Part shown: positions 25,991 to 34,832 of the stretch, piece after piece
Numbering within the stretch: position 1 is the stretch's first letter
How the letters are laid out: each line of letters starts with the position of its first letter
Assembly (NCBI GenBank): GCA_015060325.1
Contig: SUYQ01000021.1
Span: 1 to 50,700, forward strand
From: Bacteroidales bacterium
GTDB lineage: Bacteria > Bacteroidota > Bacteroidia > Bacteroidales > UBA932
Direction: 5' to 3'
Length of the DNA: 50,700 nucleotides
Translations under genes and position numbers: made by a program
Notes under the pieces: model-generated
Seen by the model: the letters and a program-made list of their open reading frames with translations, nothing else
Database searches by the model: none
Told to the model about the DNA's origin: nothing

Positions 25991-28900
25991 TTAGAAGTTG
26001 ATGTTCAATCCGAGACTTACATTACGTGTGATAGGGTATCTTGTACCATATGCCGTATCAAGTTCCGGATCCCAAAGCTTGAACTCTGAGAAAGTAAGGA
26101 GGTTGGTTCCCGCAACATAAAGGCGGAGAGCCTGGATGCCTGCCTTCTTGGTCCACTTCTTAGGGAAGGTATATCCGATCTCGGCATTCTTGAGACGGAG
26201 GAAGCTCATGTCGCGAGTCCAGTAGTCTGAAGTCTGAACGTTGTTGTTTGAACGTGTCGTACCGAGTCTTGGATATGGAGCGTTAGGATTCGGATTGTTT
26301 ACTGTCCAGTGGTTCAAAGCAACATCCTTGAACACCTGTCCTGTAAGCTGAGGTGATGGAGAAGCACCATAAAGGTTTGAACCTCCTATCTGACGGGTAA
26401 CGTTAGCAACTCCGCTGAAGAATACTGAAACGTCGAAGCCCTTGTAGCCGAGGCTGACACCGAATCCATAGTTGATTTCAGGGATTGCAGTGTATCCGAT
26501 TGCAACCTTGTCATACTGGTCTACATAACCGTCACCGTTGATATCCTTATACTTGATGTCACCTGGCTGAACGTCACCGAATGTCTGCTCAGGCCAGTTG
26601 TCGATATCTTCCTGGTTCTCGAAGAGACCGCATGAGATCAGACCCTTTCTCTGGTTGTATGCAAATCCCACGTTGCTCAGATACTCCTCAACCGGTGTAG
26701 GCTGGTCATCATAGATGAGTCGGTTGCGGTTGAATGTGAAGTTACCTCTTGCAGAAAGTGAGAGACCGCTTGAGAATGTGTGGTCGTAGACAACAGACAT
26801 ATCGAAACCGCGGTTGAGCATCTCTCCGATGTTCACATACTGGTCTTTCTGGAGACCTACTGCAGATGGAGTGGACTGACGCATGAGGAAGATACCGTCA
26901 CGATAGTCACGGAAGAGGTCGGCCTGGATAGTGAGGTCGTTGAAGAGACCGAGTTCGATACCGACATTGCTCTTTGTAGCCTGCTCCCACTCAACCTCTG
27001 AGTTACCCATCTCAGCTGTTGTGATACCGACTACGGTCTGATATCCGGTAGCAGAAGAGTTAGGAGTTGTACCCCAGGCAGCACCTGCAGCGCCTGTATT
27101 GATGGTAGTGTTGTAAGCGAAACGACGGCTACCACCGATCTGGTCGTTACCTACCGAACCATAAGATGCCTTGATCTTGAGGAGGTTGATCACGTCAGAT
27201 ACAGGCTCCCACCAAGGCTCGTTGCTGATCATATATCCGACTGCGACTGCAGGGAAGAAACCGAAACGGTGACCAGGAGCGAAGTTCTCCGATCCGTTGT
27301 AACCCATATTGAACTCGAAGAAATAGCGGTCCTTATATGAGTAGGTTGCACGCGCTGCGACACCCATTGACTTATAAGGGAAGGCTGCGATGTATAAACT
27401 AGGGTGTGTATTTGAAAGAGATCTCATGCTGTAGAGAACCATCGCACTCACGCGGTGTGCATAAGCGAACTGACGCTCATAGTTTACCGAACCCTCGAAG
27501 TTGATATAACGTGTACCGCTGTGTGAAGGATCAAGGGTGATGTAACCAGCAAAGTCGTCGATCACCTCATACTGGAGGTTGCCGGCATCATCCCTTCCGA
27601 TAGCTCTGTACGTCTTAGGAGTGATATTGCGGTTCAGGGTATTGTTGTTGGTTGCGTCGAATGAGAAAGCTACACGTGCAGTAAGACCTTCGGTCACGAA
27701 ATCAGAGAAGTCCTGAGTAAGGGAAACTGTTGACTGTGCGACGTTGCTGCTTGAGTTTGAATAACCCCTCTCGTTAAGGAGATTGTATGGGTTCGCAGCA
27801 CCCTTGATAGCTGACAGGGTACCATCAGTGTAGATGGTAGGAATTGCAGTAGGGGTCATTGTCATTGTCTGCTGGAGAAGAGCGTCAAGACCAGCTGCAG
27901 GAGAGTTCTTCACAGTAAACTGAGTAGACACGTTCATACCGAGGACTGTTGACTTGGTAAGGTTGATGTCGACGTTAGTACGGAAGTTGAATCTCTGGTA
28001 GCTCATCTGAGCGTCGTAACGATCGTTGGCAGCAGTGTTGAGGATACCGTCCTCGAGATAGTATGAACCGCCGACATAGTAACGTACGTTCTTTGTACCA
28101 CCTGATACTCCGATATTTGCCTTTGTGGTCATCGCCTGGTTCTTGAAAGTCTCTCTTACCCAGTCAACTGACGGATAGAGGTCAGGATCACATCCCTCAA
28201 GACCCATAGCTGTAGCAAGGTACTGCTCCTTCTGGAAGTCATTGAAGATAGCTGCCTGTCCGCTGTTCACATACATATTGTTGAGGAAGTCGATGAACTC
28301 GCCTGTGCTTGCCATTTCAGGAAGCTTTACAGGAGAAGTCATACCTGTCTCAACCTTTATTGTGAGCTGAGGCTTCGACTCTGAACCACGCTTTGTAGTG
28401 ATGAGCACGATACCGTTTGCACCGCGCACACCGTAAAGCGCTGTAGCAGACGCATCCTTCAGGATAGAGAGGGAAGCGATGTCCTCTGTGTCCACCATAT
28501 CCATGCTACGCTCTACACCATCCACGAGGATGAGCGGAGTAGAGTTCGCGCCGAAGGTACTCACACCACGGATCCAGAAGTCTGCGGAAGCACCTGGCTC
28601 ACCGGTCTTCTGAATCGCAACGACACCGGCGAGTTTACCGGCGAGGCTGGTAGAAAGGTTACCCTGTGACTGAGCGAGGGTTCCCATGTCAACGGTACTG
28701 ATGGATCCGATGACGGAAGCCTTTCTCTGTGTACCGTAAGCCACCTTCACGACTCCTTCGAGTTCATTGGCAGCAGGTACGAGCTTGATTGTAAGCTTTG
28801 TCTGGTCGCCTACAGTCACTTCCTCGTCAAGATATCCGAGGAATGATGCGACGAGCACATCAGAAGGAGAGACGCTGATGTTGAATCTACCCTGGTCGTC

Positions 28901-29095
28901 AGTCATGGCGCCTCGGGTCTCTCCCTTTACTACAACGTAGGCTCCGGCGATTCCTGTGTCTGTTTCATCCAGGATGATACCGGAGACGTTTCTGTCTTGC
29001 GCAGAAGCAGACAATGCGGTCAGCATTGCGCAAAAGAACACAAGGCAAAGTGCAAGCATCTGCCTGAGTCCTGTCATACGTTTTGTTAGCATCAT
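25991..29095 (-). CDS. SusC/RagA-family TonB-dependent outer-membrane transporter
   Basis: The 1,034-residue protein has a signal peptide (to about residue 33, SASAQ) and an N-terminal carboxypeptidase-regulatory-like domain (about 36-110, VSGIILDETDTGIAGAYVVVKGETRGAMTDDQGRF in pieces). The plug domain carries 'GVRGANGIVLITTKRG', the hallmark of SusC proteins, and a 22-strand barrel ends in NVSLGLNINF. No STN signalling domain precedes it, so regulation is not by a classical anti-sigma relay through this protein. It imports oligosaccharides with its SusD partner, powered by TonB. It lies 38 bp after the ROK kinase gene without an evident promoter, so it is read from the upstream catabolic genes. 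Confidence 0.96.
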   Translation of the reverse strand: MMLTKRMTGLRQMLALCLVFFCAMLTALSASAQDRNVSGIILDETDTGIAGAYVVVKGETRGAMTDDQGRFNISVSPSDVLVASFLGYLDEEVTVGDQTKLTIKLVPAANELEGVVKVAYGTQRKASVIGSISTVDMGTLAQSQGNLSTSLAGKLAGVVAIQKTGEPGASADFWIRGVSTFGANSTPLILVDGVERSMDMVDTEDIASLSILKDASATALYGVRGANGIVLITTKRGSESKPQLTIKVETGMTSPVKLPEMASTGEFIDFLNNMYVNSGQAAIFNDFQKEQYLATAMGLEGCDPDLYPSVDWVRETFKNQAMTTKANIGVSGGTKNVRYYVGGSYYLEDGILNTAANDRYDAQMSYQRFNFRTNVDINLTKSTVLGMNVSTQFTVKNSPAAGLDALLQQTMTMTPTAIPTIYTDGTLSAIKGAANPYNLLNERGYSNSSSNVAQSTVSLTQDFSDFVTEGLTARVAFSFDATNNNTLNRNITPKTYRAIGRDDAGNLQYEVIDDFAGYITLDPSHSGTRYINFEGSVNYERQFAYAHRVSAMVLYSMRSLSNTHPSLYIAAFPYKSMGVAARATYSYKDRYFFEFNMGYNGSENFAPGHRFGFFPAVAVGYMISNEPWWEPVSDVINLLKIKASYGSVGNDQIGGSRRFAYNTTINTGAAGAAWGTTPNSSATGYQTVVGITTAEMGNSEVEWEQATKSNVGIELGLFNDLTIQADLFRDYRDGIFLMRQSTPSAVGLQKDQYVNIGEMLNRGFDMSVVYDHTFSSGLSLSARGNFTFNRNRLIYDDQPTPVEEYLSNVGFAYNQRKGLISCGLFENQEDIDNWPEQTFGDVQPGDIKYKDINGDGYVDQYDKVAIGYTAIPEINYGFGVSLGYKGFDVSVFFSGVANVTRQIGGSNLYGASPSPQLTGQVFKDVALNHWTVNNPNPNAPYPRLGTTRSNNNVQTSDYWTRDMSFLRLKNAEIGYTFPKKWTKKAGIQALRLYVAGTNLLTFSEFKLWDPELDTAYGTRYPITRNVSLGLNINF

Positions 29096-29133
29096 AATAA
29101 GGTTTATTAGTTAATATATTCTTTTAGGATTTT

Positions 29134-30009
29134 CTATAAAGCTGCAGCTCCTACCAGTACCAGACCTTCGATGTCTGAAGAGGCCTTTGCCTTGACTCCT
29201 TCAGGCAATCCCTTAAGGAGGCTTTCTTCCATTAGGTCGAATGACCTTGAAATCTGTCCTCCGAAGATGATATGTCTGATTCCCAGTCCGGCTATAAGAT
29301 CCGATGCTCCTGCTGCGAGATGGCTGCCTGCCGATGCAAATGCCTTGAGGGCAGCATCTTCACCGTTTCTGGCACGAATTGAAATTTCCTTCACATCCTC
29401 TCCTTCGCCAAGAATTCCGCCCTGTTCCGCATAAAGTCTGAGAATGCCTCTTCTTGAGACATATTCCTCAAGGATACCGCCCATATAAGGCGCATCCCAA
29501 AGTCCTTTTGCTGGAGAACCTGTCTCAGATATCTGCACCTCACCGTTGACAGCATAGGAAAAGCCCAGACCGGTGCCGAGGGTCACCATTGCCACATTAC
29601 CCTCTCTGAGAGATGGATCGGCAGTGAGAGCTCCAAGCAGAGCTCCATTGACATCATGAACAAATGCCAGGCGGGTTTCAGGAGTGATCACATCACCTAG
29701 GATCTCACGGAAAGAGGATCCGTATACCGCAGCGAACTTATGCTTCATAAGGAAGATGCCTTCCTTATAATCAAATGGTCCGGGGAGAGCTGCGCACACG
29801 GCCTCTACCGCATATCCTTCTTCTGCAGCGCGTCTGATCTGTCCTGCGACAGCGCTTCGGAAAGCTTCAGTAATCTCTTCTGCAGTTCCGCCCGACGAGA
29901 TGGGAGTACTCATGAAAGAGCCCTCGACAGCGCCTTTGCCGGCGATGCCGAGAGCGGATTTTACGAATGTTCCGCCTACGTCGAGAAGAACTATACGATT
30001 ACTTTTCAT
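29134..30009 (-). CDS. ROK-family sugar kinase
   Basis: The protein has about 291 residues. The N-terminal ATP-binding motif reads VLLDVGGTFVKSALG, a middle motif reads LAFVHDVNGALLGAL (Asp as catalytic base), and VTLGTGLGFSYAVNGE is the second phosphate loop. The zinc motif CxCGxxGCxE usual in ROK kinases and repressors is absent; instead GGILEEYVSRRGI stands at the usual 'E-x-x-x-S' position. Zinc-free ROK kinases exist. No N-terminal HTH is present, so it is an enzyme rather than a NagC-type repressor. The start is ATG 30009 (or 30012), overlapping the preceding gene by about 11 bp. It probably phosphorylates the monosaccharide released by the PUL; sugar identity is unknown. Confidence 0.82.
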   Translation of the reverse strand: MKSNRIVLLDVGGTFVKSALGIAGKGAVEGSFMSTPISSGGTAEEITEAFRSAVAGQIRRAAEEGYAVEAVCAALPGPFDYKEGIFLMKHKFAAVYGSSFREILGDVITPETRLAFVHDVNGALLGALTADPSLREGNVAMVTLGTGLGFSYAVNGEVQISETGSPAKGLWDAPYMGGILEEYVSRRGILRLYAEQGGILGEGEDVKEISIRARNGEDAALKAFASAGSHLAAGASDLIAGLGIRHIIFGGQISRSFDLMEESLLKGLPEGVKAKASSDIEGLVLVGAAAL

Positions 30010-31870
30010 CATTCTCGAATCCTTCGCGGAGTGTTGTCTTGTGGATGCTGATAGGCTCCTTGCCGAGGTTCTCGACAACATACTTGCCCATGTCTGCAGG
30101 TACGCATACGATGTCCATGAAGTCCATCTCATAGCAACGCTCAGGATGCTCCACGCTGCGTACGCGTGCCTTGTCACCGTCTACGAGGGTAAGAACGTGG
30201 AACTTCTCGTTCTTAGTGTCCTGCTCACACATCTTCTCGAACTCAAGACGGCGGAGAGAGATGTACATCTGAGGGTTCTCACCGATGATGTATTCCTTCC
30301 AACCTTCTCCCTCTGCATCAAGGCGAGGCTTCTGGACGATGTAGTCTGGGCTGTTCGGATCGTGGATCACTGAAGTCCTTCTGTTCTGGTTCACAACCTC
30401 CTCACCGAGCTTGGTGTGGATAGGACGCTGCTTGCCGTCGAAGTCGAGACGGAGGTAGTCATACATCTTGTATGTGTATGAACCGATTGTGAGAGAACCG
30501 ATCTCGAGGATCACCTGGTTTCTACCGCTTGAGTGGATTGTTCCTGCAGGAAGCATGACCTGAAGACCTGGAACCGAAGGCTCATAGCTTACGTACTTCT
30601 CATAGTCGCAAGGGATCTTCTTGGTGTCTGCATCCTCGATCTCCTTGAAGAACTGAGGGATGTCAGCGTCATCACGGAAACCGATATATGTCTTTGCATC
30701 CTGACCTGTAAGAACCACATAATAGCTCTCGTCCTGACGACCGAATTCATTATAGTGCTCGATGTTGTACTTGCCGTCTGAGTGGCACTGGATGGACATG
30801 TTACCTGTAGAGTGGTATGAGTCATCCCAGTTGAAACGGATAGGGAAATATCCCTGGTACTTGTTCACAGCCTTCTCACCCATGAGGTTGAGGCCCTCCT
30901 TGTGAACGAACGAGCAGTAGTTGATGTCGAGCATCTCGCTGCCAGCCTCGACAAGCACGCTGACTTCCATAGGAATGAAGTCGAACACCCATGCAGCATT
31001 CTTCATCTCTGCAGGAAGGTTACGGTACTTCTTCATGTATGAACCGCCCCATACTCCCTCAAGATAGCAAGGCTTTGCACGGAAAGGATACTTCACGAGC
31101 TCGGAGCAGATGTCGGAGAATGACTCGAAAGGCATCATCTGAAGCTTCTTAGGGTCGTTGTCGAGGAAGTAGAAGTCAAGGACATTGCTCTTCCAGAGCT
31201 CCTTTCTGAGCTGCACTGCGCACTCGAAGTCGCAATAGTAGCAGCGACGGATGATGCGGTTGATGATGCCTGGACGCTCCTTGCCTATGTTTGCATACTC
31301 GCCGCCTCTGATGCGGAGCATGGTCTTCATAGGAGTGAGGTCGAACCAGCACTTTACATCGTACATGTCGCGGAGTTCAGGAATCATGGAACCGTAACCG
31401 GCAACCACTGTAAGCTTGCCAGGAGCCTTCTTTGCTGGAACGGCAGCCTTGAACTCTGTCATCTTTGCCTCGTCGAAGAGACCGATGTAACCGCCATGGT
31501 AGAGCTTACCGAAAAGGAGGGTAGGGTCGATCTCAGTGTCCCAGATGAGGAGCGGATCGATCATGTCGTCGATCTCCTTGCCTGACTTGAGGACAGCCTT
31601 GTTTGCGTCAACAGCCTCGAACTCGAAACCGTTGATGACGCACTCTCTTGCGAGAAGGTTAAGGAAGAGGTTCCAGTTGGCGGTAGTATAACCGTCGATA
31701 CCTACTATCACACCCTCTGACTTTACCTTGTCAGCGATCTGTGCGACAAATTTCTTTGCGACATTCGGTGTTCCTCCTGTAACTACTGAATTTATTGTTT
31801 TTTCTGAAAGTTTCGGTCTGTTGATCGGCTTCGGATCGTCAAACGGAAACGGATTGTACATGAAGCTCAT
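29999..31870 (-). CDS. Mannose-6-phosphate-isomerase-like (cupin) protein with extra N-terminal domain
   Basis: The 623-residue cytoplasmic protein has a cupin half resembling type I phosphomannose isomerase: GVWGGSYM (about 272-279), the metal-site pattern MSIQCHSD (Gln361, His363) with a nearby Glu, and LPAGTIHSSG (His446). Type I enzymes normally have 300-400 residues. Here an N-terminal region of about 250 residues contains VIVGIDGYTTANWNLFLNLL, which resembles a P-loop NTPase/uridine-kinase-like start but lacks a proper GxxxxGK[ST]. Longer Bacteroidetes proteins of this type are usually annotated as 'class I mannose-6-phosphate isomerase'. The substrate is probably a phosphorylated sugar from the PUL. 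It overlaps the ROK gene, which indicates tight coupling. Confidence 0.7.
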   Translation of the reverse strand: MSFMYNPFPFDDPKPINRPKLSEKTINSVVTGGTPNVAKKFVAQIADKVKSEGVIVGIDGYTTANWNLFLNLLARECVINGFEFEAVDANKAVLKSGKEIDDMIDPLLIWDTEIDPTLLFGKLYHGGYIGLFDEAKMTEFKAAVPAKKAPGKLTVVAGYGSMIPELRDMYDVKCWFDLTPMKTMLRIRGGEYANIGKERPGIINRIIRRCYYCDFECAVQLRKELWKSNVLDFYFLDNDPKKLQMMPFESFSDICSELVKYPFRAKPCYLEGVWGGSYMKKYRNLPAEMKNAAWVFDFIPMEVSVLVEAGSEMLDINYCSFVHKEGLNLMGEKAVNKYQGYFPIRFNWDDSYHSTGNMSIQCHSDGKYNIEHYNEFGRQDESYYVVLTGQDAKTYIGFRDDADIPQFFKEIEDADTKKIPCDYEKYVSYEPSVPGLQVMLPAGTIHSSGRNQVILEIGSLTIGSYTYKMYDYLRLDFDGKQRPIHTKLGEEVVNQNRRTSVIHDPNSPDYIVQKPRLDAEGEGWKEYIIGENPQMYISLRRLEFEKMCEQDTKNEKFHVLTLVDGDKARVRSVEHPERCYEMDFMDIVCVPADMGKYVVENLGKEPISIHKTTLREGFENDEK

Positions 31871-31910
31871 GATTGATACCTTATATTATATATTACACTA
31901 CTTGTTTTTT

Positions 31911-31947
31911 AGATTTCTCGACTCCCTGAGGTCGCTCGAAATGACAG
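31911..31947. repeat. Single copy of the dispersed repeat between isomerase genes
   Basis: AGATTTCTCGACTCCCTGAG followed by GTCGCTCGAAATGACAG. This is one full repeat unit in the 80-bp gap between the FucI/AraA-like gene and the mannose-6-phosphate-isomerase-like gene. The isomerase stop codon lies three bases beyond its end. Confidence 0.75.
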
Positions 31948-31950
31948 TGT

Positions 31951-33414
31951 TTACTTTATGTTATAGAATTCGAAGCCCATCATTTCGGCGAAGTCCTCGA
32001 GCTCCTTACGCCAGTCACCGTCAACGATTGCATAGTGCTGTGTCGCTCCGATGCGGAGCACCTGCTCCCAAAGTTCCTTTACAGGGACAACCGGCTTGAA
32101 GATGGTGTGGCTGTATGTTGCAAGCAGATGCTTCTTGTCGCTCTGCGGAGTATCCTTCTCAGAAAGGCTCTCCGCCATGAATGTGATGAGCTTGTACTTG
32201 CCGTCCTCCTCATAGAGACCTGCCACGGTCTTCATTCCCGGGCTGAAGCGGTACCATGCGAACGGTGCACCTGCATATTTCCAGTTTGTCTTTGCGAAAC
32301 GTACGTCACGTGAGATGATCACGTTGTCCTGCCACTGAGGGTCGTTGTGGTCGTTAGGACCTGCATGACCGCCTGCGAATGTTCCGAAGTCATCCTCGAT
32401 GTGGAATGGCTCCACGAAGTTCACGTTCTTTCCTGTCATCAGCTTGAGGATGTAGGTGATCAGACCTGCTCCTATGTCAGCTTCAGGCACGAGAACGCTC
32501 ACGTTCTCATTGAACCACTGAGGGTAGAAACCTGCACGGCAGCCGGCTGTACGGAATGTAGCCTGGTCGATGTCGTTGTATACATAGCAGTCGATGTCGT
32601 TCTTTTCAGCAAGCTTCTTGATGCCGAGAGTCGCCTTCACGCATCCGATGAACTTGTCGTACTCCACGTCGCTCATCATCTTGTACTTGCCTGTGAGTTC
32701 GTCTGCATATGCCTTTACCTCTTCGTCTGTAAGATTGTCGATCTCAGTACCGTAGTCGCTGTATGGGAGATAGTGGATCTCCGGACCGATCTTGGTGAAG
32801 AGGTCGTAGTTGTCGAAATATGTGCTCCACATGGCCTCATTCATGTTGGCCATGAGACCTACATTGGAGTGGCGGAGGATTGTGCGTGTCCTTGCTGCGT
32901 TTGCATAGACCTTGAGCTGTTCTGTTACCTGCTCGCGTGTGCCCATGATGGTCTTCACGTTCTTGCGAGGCACTCTCCTGATGCTTCCTGAGCCCTCGAG
33001 AGATCCCACGAGAGTTCCTGCGCAGAGATAGTCCACGAAATCATCCTCATCGAGAGTTGTCTCGAAAGTCATCTTAGGCTTTGCGACATTGCAGAAGATG
33101 ATAGGGATCTCAGGGCAGTCACGCAGGAATCTGATCCATGCGAAATCCTCGCTCCAAGAAAGGAACTCAGCGTAGATGAAGTCAACCTTCTCAGCATAGA
33201 AAAGGTCCATCGCCTTCTGCGCATCCTCTCTTTCATAGGTGATGCCCGGATACACCAAGTCAAGGAAGTCCATGGTGCCCATGATTTCCTTGACCGCTTT
33301 TTCTTTTCTTTCGCCGTATGTTCCTCTCTCCGGACCATACAGATTCTTGAATCTTGGTGAAGCTATCAGCAGCAGACCTGCCTTAGGCTTCCTAGCTTTC
33401 ATTTCAGCTTTCAT
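31951..33414 (-). CDS. L-fucose/L-arabinose isomerase-like protein
   Basis: The 487-residue cytoplasmic protein matches the FucI/AraA superfamily in pattern. Features are an N-terminal Rossmann-like region (PKAGLLLIASPRFKNLY ... DFIYAEFLSWSEDFAWIRFLRD), 'PIIFCNVAKPKM', 'DYLCAGTLVGSLEGSGSIRRV', and a C-terminal region with GNDHNDP-like metal-site context (HIEDDFGTFAGGHAGPNDHND) and ATQHYAIVDGDW. These enzymes convert an aldose to a ketose with Mn2+. The sequence is not clearly AraA or FucI; many PULs carry such generic family members. Together with ROK kinase it forms a two-step isomerase-kinase route. With GH127 nearby, arabinose is one candidate substrate. The start may be ATG 33414 or the ATG four codons later. 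Confidence 0.75.
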   Translation of the reverse strand: MKAEMKARKPKAGLLLIASPRFKNLYGPERGTYGERKEKAVKEIMGTMDFLDLVYPGITYEREDAQKAMDLFYAEKVDFIYAEFLSWSEDFAWIRFLRDCPEIPIIFCNVAKPKMTFETTLDEDDFVDYLCAGTLVGSLEGSGSIRRVPRKNVKTIMGTREQVTEQLKVYANAARTRTILRHSNVGLMANMNEAMWSTYFDNYDLFTKIGPEIHYLPYSDYGTEIDNLTDEEVKAYADELTGKYKMMSDVEYDKFIGCVKATLGIKKLAEKNDIDCYVYNDIDQATFRTAGCRAGFYPQWFNENVSVLVPEADIGAGLITYILKLMTGKNVNFVEPFHIEDDFGTFAGGHAGPNDHNDPQWQDNVIISRDVRFAKTNWKYAGAPFAWYRFSPGMKTVAGLYEEDGKYKLITFMAESLSEKDTPQSDKKHLLATYSHTIFKPVVPVKELWEQVLRIGATQHYAIVDGDWRKELEDFAEMMGFEFYNIK

Positions 33415-33442
33415 TATTATTTCGTTTTATATTGCTATCGTT

Positions 33443-34687
33443 TTATTTATTGATCTTGTCGAAATCCTTCTGATAATATCTCCTGCTGGCAACAAGCATC
33501 AGCAATCCGCAAACCACCCAGATGATTCCCAGAACGGGGAAGGTAGCCGAAAGACTGCCCATGCTTTCCTTCATCGCACCGAGGATCACCGGAGCAAGCG
33601 CTCCCACAGCAAAACCTGTAGTGATCAGTGCACTCGAGCATGATGCGTGAAGTCTTGAAGGAGTCACGTCATAAAGCACCGTGTAGATGTTTGCATCGAA
33701 GAATGCTCTGAAGAATCCCCATCCTGCGAAACATGCATATACAACCCAGATAGAAGCGTCTGCCTTCACAAAGAAAAGGAATGCCGCGCCGAGGATGAGT
33801 CCGAGACCCTGGATATCCATTCTCACCTTATGGTTCTTCATGGCCATCTTGTCAGAAAGGGTTCCTGCAAGAAGGACACCTGCAAATGCGGCGATGTATG
33901 TCCAAAGCATCGAATGAAGACCGGCATCAGTCACCGACATGCTGAATTCCTCCTGAAGGAAGGCAGGCACCCATGTCATGTAACCTGTGATAACGAAGAT
34001 GAATCCGCTGAAGCCGATCGTAAGGATAAGGGCGGTAGGGGTCGTGAATACTGTCTTGAAGCCATCGAGGATACCTGGTTTATTCTCGACTTCGCTCGAA
34101 ATGACAGGTTTCTCTTCCTTCTTGTCCTTGAGACGCAATGCCATCACGATACCCCAGACAACACCGGCAGCACCGAAGATGATGAACGAGTACTGCCATC
34201 CGAGCTTCTCGGCGATGTATCCTGCAAGCCAGCCTGCGAGAATCACACCTATATAATAAGAAGTCTGGTGGATGGACATCGCACGCGCACGTGTATCAGT
34301 ATGGTACTGGCCGAGCAGCGAATAGTTGGCCGGACCGAAGAACGCTTCTCCACCACCGGTAGCGACACTTCGAAGAAGGATGAGCATGACCACTCCAGTT
34401 GCAAGTCCGGTGAACATTGTCGCCACACTCCAGAAGAGGATCGCTATTGTTGTAACCCACTTGCGGCTGAGACGGTCACCGGCCATTCCTCCGAAAGGAA
34501 CCATGAGCGCATAGCAAAAATTGAATATAGTCGCGATAAGTCCGACTTCGGTATCGCCGATACCCAAAGTATCCTGAATCTGAGGAAGAACTGTATTGAA
34601 CACCTGGCGGTCTGCCTGGTTGAGCAGATAAGCCATCCAGAGGAGGGCCAGAACTTCCCATTTATAGTGCTTATGTGTACCTTTCAT
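33443..34687 (-). CDS. MFS sugar transporter (anion:cation symporter-like)
   Basis: The 414-residue protein has twelve predicted membrane segments. The MFS signature between TM2 and TM3 reads GGMAGDRLSRKW, and the TM1 region contains LLNQADRQVFNTVLPQIQDTLGI, as in hexuronate/sugar-phosphate-type symporters. It likely imports the final mono- or disaccharide across the inner membrane. The central cytoplasmic loop (about residues 193-203, KPVISSEVENK) is encoded by a copy of the dispersed repeat (34083-34107). This shows repeat insertion into a coding region without frame loss. It is the first gene of the minus-strand PUL operon, with a promoter 47-76 bp upstream and a candidate operator. Confidence 0.9.
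   Translation of the reverse strand: MKGTHKHYKWEVLALLWMAYLLNQADRQVFNTVLPQIQDTLGIGDTEVGLIATIFNFCYALMVPFGGMAGDRLSRKWVTTIAILFWSVATMFTGLATGVVMLILLRSVATGGGEAFFGPANYSLLGQYHTDTRARAMSIHQTSYYIGVILAGWLAGYIAEKLGWQYSFIIFGAAGVVWGIVMALRLKDKKEEKPVISSEVENKPGILDGFKTVFTTPTALILTIGFSGFIFVITGYMTWVPAFLQEEFSMSVTDAGLHSMLWTYIAAFAGVLLAGTLSDKMAMKNHKVRMDIQGLGLILGAAFLFFVKADASIWVVYACFAGWGFFRAFFDANIYTVLYDVTPSRLHASCSSALITTGFAVGALAPVILGAMKESMGSLSATFPVLGIIWVVCGLLMLVASRRYYQKDFDKINK
34083..34107. repeat. Dispersed-repeat copy inside the MFS gene
   Basis: TTCTCGACTTCGCTCGAAATGACAG is split here as TTCTCGACT plus TCGCTCGAAATGACAG. It matches the intergenic unit at 31911-31947 with its centre (CCCTGAGG) deleted. Read on the minus strand it encodes PVISSEVEN in frame with the transporter. 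Confidence 0.8.
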
Positions 34688-34715
34688 AGCGTTGAAAATG
34701 TGATTTTTAAATTAT

Positions 34716-34763
34716 GTGTGGTGTAGTGTGGTGCAAAAGTAGGCAAATTCTTGCAAATTCCAA
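34716..34763 (-). promoter_or_regulatory. MFS/PUL operon promoter with candidate operator (site A)
   Basis: On the minus strand TTG (34763-34761), a 19-bp spacer and TACTTTTG (34741-34734) fit the Bacteroidetes promoter. On the plus strand 34716-34748 reads GTGTGGTGT-AG-TGTGGTGCAAA-N4-GGCAAAT. The same sequence recurs at 48514-48546. The GTGTGGTG part lies just downstream of the -7 element, where a repressor would block transcription. Confidence 0.65.
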
Positions 34764-34782
34764 CACTTTTTTACTATTTTTG
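34751..34782 (+). promoter_or_regulatory. Divergent promoter for the DUF4855/NAGPA operon
   Basis: TTG (34751-34753), 21 bp, then TATTTTTG (34775-34782). It overlaps the minus-strand MFS promoter by 13 bp, so the two operons share one regulatory region. The 5' leader would be about 45 nt to the small ORF at 34833 and about 175 nt to the ATG at 34963. Confidence 0.55.
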
Positions 34783-34832
34783 CCGCGTCAAACAAAAAAA
34801 ACAATCTATAACAGATAAAAAACATCCAAAAA

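Noticed and set aside
30013..30177. 55-residue N-terminal extension of the ROK kinase
   Set aside because: It overlaps the preceding gene in another frame; the ATP-binding motif starts right after the ATG at 30009.
33830..34726. 298-codon plus-strand open frame across the MFS gene
   Set aside because: Antisense to the transporter; Cys/His-rich nonsense composition and no start-site support.
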